From CAYGHG01 sp964349515 (GTDB lineage Bacteria > Oederibacteriota > PGYV01 > CAYGHG01), in NCBI GenBank assembly GCA_964349515.1, contig CAYGHG010000091.1:1-10769 (forward strand): a stretch of 10,769 nucleotides of DNA, read 5' to 3'. The position numbers and the translations under genes were made by a program. Numbering within the stretch: the stretch's first letter is position 1; the number at the start of each line of letters is the position of its first letter. This document shows positions 6,619 through 10,769 of the stretch, piece after piece. The notes beneath the pieces are model-generated. The model did not search any database. It saw only the letters and a list, made by a program, of their open reading frames with translations, and was not told the origin of the DNA.

Positions 6619-7977
6619 ATGAACGAGACAAAGTACTTGCTTGCCGAGAAAGACATTCCATCCGCATGGTATAACATCATACCGGACCTTCCGGCGCCTT
6701 TTCCGCCTTACATAAGCCCCAGGACAATGAAGCCCGTGACGCCTGAAGAATTAAACGTGATTTTCCCCATGGACCTGATAATGCAGGAGTTTGCACCGCA
6801 GTCGTGGGTGGACATACCGGGCGAGGTCATAGATATTTACAAACTGTGGAGGCCGTCGCCGCTTCACAGGGCGAGAAATTTTGAAAAGGCCCTCGGCACT
6901 CCCGCTCACATTTACTACAAGTACGAAGGCGTGTCTCCCGCAGGAAGCCACAAGCCAAACACCGCCATACCGCAGGCTTATTACAATAAAAAGGCCGGTA
7001 TTAAAAAAATCGCGACAGAGACCGGTGCGGGCCAGTGGGGATCGGCGCTTTCTTTTGCGGGCGCAATGATGGGAATCGACGTGGAAGTGTTTATGGTGCG
7101 CTGCAGCTATGACCAAAAGCCTTACAGAAAATTCATGATTAATACCTGGGGCGCAAGGGTTCATCCGTCGCCTTCCAACTTAACCGACGTAGGCAGAAGT
7201 ATACTCGCAGAGACTCCGGATTCGCCGGGCTCGCTCGGGATAGCGATTTCAGAGGCTGTTGAAGTGGCGGCAAAGAACTCCGATGTTAACTACAGCTTAG
7301 GGTCGGTTTTAAACCATGTGTGCATGCATCAGACGGTTATAGGGCTTGAAGCGCAGAAACAGATGGAGCTCGCCGGGGAATACCCTGACGTTGTAATAGG
7401 CTGCCACGGCGGCGGTTCAAACTTTGCCGGCATTGCATTTCCGTTCGTGCAGGACAAACTCAAAAAAGGAAAGAGCAAGCTCAGGATTCTGGCTGCGGAA
7501 CCTTCCGCGTGCCCGACTCTTACAAAAGGGAAATATACATATGACTTTGGCGACACCGGCGAGATGGCTCCTATCGCGATGATGTACACACTCGGCCATA
7601 AATTTGTCCCTACAGGAATACACGCAGGGGGGCTGCGCTATCACGGAGCCGCGCCGCTTGTAAGCCTGCTGCTTGAAAACAAGGTCATAGAAGCGGCCGC
7701 GTTTGACCAGGTGCCGTGTTTTGAATCTGCAATAACATTCGCAAAAACCGAGGGCATACTGCCTGCGCCGGAGAGTTCGCACGCCATACAGGCTGCGGTA
7801 AAAGAGGCGCTCGACGCCAAAGAAAAAGGGGAGAAAAGGGTAATACTTTTCAACTTAAGCGGGCACGGTCATTTTGACCTTGCGGCGTATGATGCGTTTC
7901 TTACCGGCAAAGTCAAGGATGCGCCACTGCCGCAGTCGGACATAGACGAGGGATTAAGCCACCTGCCAAAGGTGTAA
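6619..7977 (+). CDS. trpB2: TrpB2-type tryptophan synthase beta chain (PLP enzyme)
   Basis: This 452-residue protein fits the TrpB2 subgroup, which is longer than the roughly 400-residue TrpB1 partly because of an N-terminal extension (here about 1-75, including PAPFPPYISP). It is a cytoplasmic fold-type II PLP enzyme that joins indole and L-serine to form tryptophan. Lys112 in GSHKPNTA should hold PLP, Glu134 in ATETGAGQWG is the catalytic acid, GGGSN (264-268) is the phosphate loop, and Glu379 plus SGHGHFD (414-420) complete the cofactor pocket. TrpB2 enzymes usually work without forming a tight complex with TrpA and are thought to salvage free indole; consistent with this, no trpA or other trp gene is nearby. 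A perfect AGGAGG (6608-6613) sits 5 bases before the ATG. The barrel gene begins 16 bp after the stop, so the two are likely co-transcribed, though a functional tie is not obvious. Confidence 0.93.
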   Translation: MNETKYLLAEKDIPSAWYNIIPDLPAPFPPYISPRTMKPVTPEELNVIFPMDLIMQEFAPQSWVDIPGEVIDIYKLWRPSPLHRARNFEKALGTPAHIYYKYEGVSPAGSHKPNTAIPQAYYNKKAGIKKIATETGAGQWGSALSFAGAMMGIDVEVFMVRCSYDQKPYRKFMINTWGARVHPSPSNLTDVGRSILAETPDSPGSLGIAISEAVEVAAKNSDVNYSLGSVLNHVCMHQTVIGLEAQKQMELAGEYPDVVIGCHGGGSNFAGIAFPFVQDKLKKGKSKLRILAAEPSACPTLTKGKYTYDFGDTGEMAPIAMMYTLGHKFVPTGIHAGGLRYHGAAPLVSLLLENKVIEAAAFDQVPCFESAITFAKTEGILPAPESSHAIQAAVKEALDAKEKGEKRVILFNLSGHGHFDLAAYDAFLTGKVKDAPLPQSDIDEGLSHLPKV

Positions 7978-7993
7978 AAAACGGAGGGGTTTT

Positions 7994-9226
7994 ATGAAAA
8001 AGACAGCAGTCGTTTTATTCCTGGTTTTTACGGCAGCAGTTGTGTCGGCTTATACAGGCGGCATGCCGCTTGAAATAATCAGCAAGCCGGTCGGGATAAG
8101 GTCTATGGCCATGGGATACACCGGAGTTTCAAACAGTGACGATGCGTCTTCTCTTTTTTGGAATCCCGCGTACCTTGACACATTGGCAAGCGGGGAAGTG
8201 TACATATCTGTTGAAACGCTCTTTGAGGGGGCGAATTTTGAACATCTGTCGTACGTACAGCCTGTTTCCAAATACGGAGCTTTTGGTATCTCTGTTTCAA
8301 TGATGAACTACGGGGATTACGAAATACTGTCATCAGAAGGGCAAGAGGGCGGCATCTCCTCGATGAGGGATATAATAATATCGGCAGGATACGGTAAAAA
8401 TATAATAGCGGGTGTGCAGGCAGGCGTGCTTTTAAAGGGGTTGGTTCGGTCAATCGGAGGTGTTACTTACGCCGGTGTGAACGCTGATGTGGCGTTTTTT
8501 AAATCATTTGGAACGCTTCTTGATACGGGGCTTTCTTTTAGAAACGTGCTGCCCGCGGGTATAAAATACAGTGAAGACGAGGAAACCGCGCCTTTTATGA
8601 TGCGGTTGGGCGCGACGGTAAATCTGCTTGACGGCAATCTGAAGTTTACGCTTGAGGCTGAGAAAAATTTCAGCGGGGTCAATCCGGAACTGTTTTTCGG
8701 CGCAGAGTACGGGTTATTTAATTTATTGTACGTGAGAGCCGGTGCAGGCTCGTTAGGCGCTGACAATGAACTGACCGCGGGCGCCGGAATTGTTTATAAA
8801 AATCTTGTTTTTGATTATGCCGCTTCAATGAACAGCCTGATACTTTCGCACAAGTTCGGGCTTAATTACAGGTTCGGGACATACGGCGTATTTTTAAAGG
8901 CAGAGCCGGCGATGTTCTCGCCTTTTGGCGGAAACAAGAGGACGTACATAACAGCCGAATCAAACACCAAGTACGAGGCTTTTAAGTGGATGATGCAGAT
9001 AAAAGGGCCTGACGGAAAAACAGTTAAAGAATGGGTGGGCGCAGGCTCGCCTGACAGCCAGTTTGTGTGGGACGGGTTAAGGAGCGACGGTTTGCCGCAT
9101 AAAGACGGTGAATACAGGGCAGTAATGACGGTGACGGATGAAAACGACCAGCAGGTTAAGTCGCACGAACTGGTGATAAAAATTTCAACAAATGACGAGT
9201 ATCAGATACCGGTGATGGGGGACTAA
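7994..9226 (+). CDS. PorV/PorQ-like outer-membrane beta-barrel with C-terminal FlgD-type Ig domain
   Basis: The 410-residue product begins with a signal peptide (cleavage likely after Ala19). Residues about 28-295 resemble the PorV/PorQ barrel family: the opening ISKPVGIRSMAMGYTGVS, the segment DDASSLFWNPAYL, then many short amphipathic strands ending in LNYRFG. A second domain at about 303-405 looks like the FlgD-type Ig-like fold (FVWDGLRSDGLPHKDGEY, then VTVTDEND-like strands), often found at the C-terminus of exported proteins in FCB and candidate phyla. PorV itself serves in type IX secretion, but barrel paralogues of other function are common, and no type IX genes are seen here, so the role is open. 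GGAGGGG (7983-7989) precedes the ATG. It follows trpB2 closely and is closed by the terminator at 9261-9292. Confidence 0.8.
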   Translation: MKKTAVVLFLVFTAAVVSAYTGGMPLEIISKPVGIRSMAMGYTGVSNSDDASSLFWNPAYLDTLASGEVYISVETLFEGANFEHLSYVQPVSKYGAFGISVSMMNYGDYEILSSEGQEGGISSMRDIIISAGYGKNIIAGVQAGVLLKGLVRSIGGVTYAGVNADVAFFKSFGTLLDTGLSFRNVLPAGIKYSEDEETAPFMMRLGATVNLLDGNLKFTLEAEKNFSGVNPELFFGAEYGLFNLLYVRAGAGSLGADNELTAGAGIVYKNLVFDYAASMNSLILSHKFGLNYRFGTYGVFLKAEPAMFSPFGGNKRTYITAESNTKYEAFKWMMQIKGPDGKTVKEWVGAGSPDSQFVWDGLRSDGLPHKDGEYRAVMTVTDENDQQVKSHELVIKISTNDEYQIPVMGD

Positions 9227-9260
9227 AAAGAGAGTTAAGAGCCGGCAACCAACAGCAATA

Positions 9261-9300
9261 AAAAACACCCGCTTTTTTTAGCGGGTGTTTTTTTATTTTT
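9261..9300. terminator. Strong bidirectional intrinsic terminator
   Basis: A 13-bp stem, 9261-9273 paired with 9280-9292 (core ACACCCGCT / AGCGGGTGT), has a loop of six T. It is followed by a T run on the plus strand, and its A-rich left side gives a T run on the minus strand. It ends both the trpB2-barrel unit (+) and the DUF502-PilZ-repeat operon (-), whose last stop codon at 9293-9295 touches the stem. Confidence 0.92.
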
Positions 9301-9598
9301 TTCTTCTTTCGACAGTAATTTTTTTTACGGTTTTTCTGCGGTCTTTTGTGTATAACACCAGATTTAAGCCGGTTTTTTTATACAGCTCTTTTACTTTTGG
9401 GTCATAGTACAGGTTTCCCTGTGCGTGTATGAGCCCTTTTACCGCTGAAAACTCGCGGCGCTTTTCTTCCTTTACGTTTTCTGATTTACTTCTTCTGTCG
9501 TGGCGTAGAAAAACAAACCTGTTGCCGAGGTTCTGTACTATTGCCTTGTCTTTGGTGTCAAAATAGATGTTGCCCTGCAGTTGTACGTAACGGTTCAT
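9293..9598 (-). CDS. Small basic protein of two tandem copies of an unrecognised repeat
   Basis: This 101-residue protein is an internal duplication. Copy 1 (about 4-48) and copy 2 (about 56-100) align without gaps at an offset of 52 residues: QGN at 8-10 and 60-62, then (Y/F)-x-D-x-K-x-K, a Gly, hydrophobic strands (FVFL / LVLY), and DRR at 34-36 and 86-88, each followed by a Lys/Arg-rich tail. Each copy would fit a beta-helix-beta unit with a charged end. There is no signal peptide or membrane segment, so it is probably cytoplasmic. The high positive charge could mean nucleic-acid or acidic-surface binding, but I do not recognise the family and assign no function. Its ribosome site overlaps the PilZ stop, and it is the last gene of the DUF502-PilZ operon, ending at the terminator. 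Confidence 0.75.
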   Translation of the reverse strand: MNRYVQLQGNIYFDTKDKAIVQNLGNRFVFLRHDRRSKSENVKEEKRREFSAVKGLIHAQGNLYYDPKVKELYKKTGLNLVLYTKDRRKTVKKITVERRKK

Positions 9599-9603
9599 TA
9601 GGC

Positions 9604-9610
9604 CCTCCTT
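9604..9610 (-). promoter_or_regulatory. Ribosome binding site overlapping the upstream PilZ stop
   Basis: AAGGAGG on the minus strand lies 5 bases before the ATG at 9598 and shares two bases with the PilZ stop codon (9609-9611). Ribosomes finishing PilZ arrive directly at this site, so the repeat protein is probably made by coupled translation. Confidence 0.75.
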
Positions 9611-10031
9611 ATTTTAGTTCGAGTATTCTGTTTTCTATCTTTGCAAGATCCGCCTTGCTGATTGAGATAATCTTCAGCCCTGCCCTGTAAGAGGCGGAGC
9701 CTTTTATATTATTTTCTATGTGTTTTGCCTCGGCGAGAAGTTTGAGCGGTTTTGAGAAGCGGGGCAAAAAGAGGTCTATGATAAGTTTCTGCCCCTGTTT
9801 GATTTCGGTATCTGAGATTATTGACATGCCGCCTGTGCTGATGTCCTCTGTCATTGCCTGAATAAAACCGCCGATTTTGGATGCTGTAAGTTTTTCCGGG
9901 GTGGTGTGTTTATAGTCGTCAGAGAGAGAGACCTTGCCCCCTTCATCGTTTATCGTATAGAAGGCGACTTTTAAAAGGTCTTTGACCCGCTCAAATTCCC
10001 TGCGTTCAAGCCAGCCTTTGTTGAAGTTCAT
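9609..10031 (-). CDS. PilZ-domain protein (predicted cyclic-di-GMP binder) in the DUF502 operon
   Basis: The 140-residue protein has one PilZ domain, with RxxxR as R11-E-F-E-R15 and DxSxxG as D63-I-S-T-G-G68. A 30-residue segment between the motifs (about 28-58, with a Lys/Thr-rich stretch) is longer than in the other PilZ protein of this window. The C-terminus, from GLKIISISKADLAKIENRI, ends in a helix. It shares little sequence with the 4057-4437 protein beyond the motifs, so the two are not recent duplicates. The start ATG overlaps the DUF502 stop as ATGA (10028-10031) and has no ribosome site of its own, so its synthesis should depend on DUF502 translation. Tight coupling to a membrane protein suggests that it conveys cyclic-di-GMP to DUF502 or to the repeat protein downstream; this is inference. 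Confidence 0.88.
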   Translation of the reverse strand: MNFNKGWLERREFERVKDLLKVAFYTINDEGGKVSLSDDYKHTTPEKLTASKIGGFIQAMTEDISTGGMSIISDTEIKQGQKLIIDLFLPRFSKPLKLLAEAKHIENNIKGSASYRAGLKIISISKADLAKIENRILELK

Positions 10032-10693
10032 TTTTTGACTTGTTTAAAGAGTGTTTTCAGGATTTTTCCGGTTACATATACATCGGGGTGGACCATACCG
10101 AGAGATATAACGGATTTGAAGCAGTCCTCAACCGGCGTTTTCAGTATTTTTACGTTCTTAACAGGCACGAGGACTATAAACCCTGAAGTGGGGTTAGGTG
10201 TTGTCGGTATGAATACGTGAAGAACGGTTTCGGAAGAAACCCCCGAGGAGATCCTGCTTTCTTCTTCGGAGGTGAGAAAGCCGAGGGCTTTTACTCCAAT
10301 GCCTTTAAGATCCACAAGGACGGCCTTTGAAAAGGATTTTCTTTTGCCTGAAAACAATGTGTCGCTGATTTGCTTTATGGCCATGAAAATGTCCTTTAGG
10401 ATGGGGATGGTATTTATCAGCCTTTCGTAAATGCGGACGATCTGCCTGCCGAGAAAATTTTTGGTCAAAAGGCCGGTAAGCCAGATGGAGGCAAGCAGTA
10501 TAAAAAGCCCGAGCCCTTTGATATAATGGCCGCCCAGGTATTTGGTGAGCAGTGGAGCGAGTATGCCGTCAAGTTTGTTAAAAAGGAATATTACGATAAT
10601 GACCGAAAGCGCGAGAGGCGTGATTATCAGGAGGCCTGCAAGAAAATGGGTGCGTAAAGAGTCTATTACCTTAGTTACAGCTTTTTTTGCCAT
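10028..10693 (-). CDS. DUF502 family inner-membrane protein
   Basis: This 221-residue protein matches the DUF502 family in length and layout: a short basic cytoplasmic N-terminus, transmembrane helices at about 17-39 and 58-77, an amphipathic segment with YERLINTIPILKDIF (89-103), and a soluble beta-rich C-terminal part carrying the family signature FIPTTPNPTSGF (161-172) and a PVEDCFKSVISLG (187-199) helix. The biochemical role of the family is not established; relatives occur widely in bacteria and plants, where an ER or membrane trafficking role has been proposed. Here it is the first gene of a three-gene operon with PilZ and the repeat protein. AAGGAG precedes the ATG by about 6 bases. 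Confidence 0.88.
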   Translation of the reverse strand: MAKKAVTKVIDSLRTHFLAGLLIITPLALSVIIVIFLFNKLDGILAPLLTKYLGGHYIKGLGLFILLASIWLTGLLTKNFLGRQIVRIYERLINTIPILKDIFMAIKQISDTLFSGKRKSFSKAVLVDLKGIGVKALGFLTSEEESRISSGVSSETVLHVFIPTTPNPTSGFIVLVPVKNVKILKTPVEDCFKSVISLGMVHPDVYVTGKILKTLFKQVKK

Positions 10694-10735
10694 AGAAACT
10701 CCTTTATAATGAAAGGGAATTATAGATTATGTCGA

Positions 10736-10764
10736 ATTATACATTAAAGAAAGCTAAAAAGCAA
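10736..10764 (-). promoter_or_regulatory. Probable promoter for the DUF502-PilZ-repeat operon
   Basis: On the minus strand TTGCTT (10759-10764, a weak -35) and a perfect TATAAT (10736-10741) are spaced by 17 bp; the start would be near 10729, giving a leader of about 35 bases. A second TATAAT (10719-10724) lies closer to the gene but has a poorer -35 (TTAATG at 10742-10747). Confidence 0.5.
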
Positions 10765-10769
10765 TATAT

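Noticed and set aside
4057..10031. The two PilZ genes as a recent duplication
   Set aside because: Outside RxxxR and (D/N)xSxxG the sequences and the spacing between motifs differ clearly.

Overview
The window is about 10.8 kb of bacterial chromosome, roughly mid-40s % GC by eye and densely packed on both strands. Two proteins with cleavable signal peptides, one of them a PorV/PorQ-like outer-membrane beta-barrel ending in a FlgD-type Ig-like domain, point to a Gram-negative (diderm) cell. That barrel plus Ig tail, a DUF2723 glycosyltransferase-like protein carrying TPRs, a stand-alone TrpB2-type enzyme, PilZ proteins and strong AGGAGG ribosome sites fit a candidate-phylum or FCB-like lineage (for example Elusimicrobiota or Goldbacteria relatives). 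That placement is inference; no marker gene in the window settles it. There are no mobile elements, CRISPR arrays or rRNA genes.

Left part (1-2020): the tail of a secreted-looking beta-rich protein (+) converges on a membrane-anchored rhodanese (-). The rhodanese is divergently transcribed from a transcription-factor-like gene that joins a MerR helix-turn-helix to a GGDEF domain with a GGDNF motif. The shared 181-bp intergenic region holds two good sigma70-type promoters facing apart, plus short palindromes.

Middle (2017-4822): on the minus strand a consensus promoter drives tRNA-Leu(CAA). A PilZ-domain gene and a DUF2723/TPR membrane protein follow with short gaps and no visible terminator between them, so all three may form one transcription unit. 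The DUF2723 stop codon overlaps the stop of the MerR-GGDEF gene tail to tail. Divergently, a MuiA-like DUF4140/DUF4139 secreted protein is read from a promoter whose spacer contains a perfect 16-bp GC palindrome.

Right part (6619-10769): trpB2 and the PorV-like barrel gene form a plus-strand pair ending in a strong bidirectional terminator. Converging on it from the right is a compact minus-strand operon, promoter to terminator all visible: a DUF502 membrane protein, a PilZ protein (ATGA overlap), and a 101-residue protein made of two copies of one unrecognised repeat (ribosome site overlapping the previous stop).

The theme that links these blocks is cyclic-di-GMP: one GGDEF-like regulator and two PilZ proteins with intact ligand motifs, each PilZ gene placed next to an integral membrane protein gene. 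The candidates for new biology are the DUF502-PilZ-repeat operon and the MerR-GGDEF fusion.
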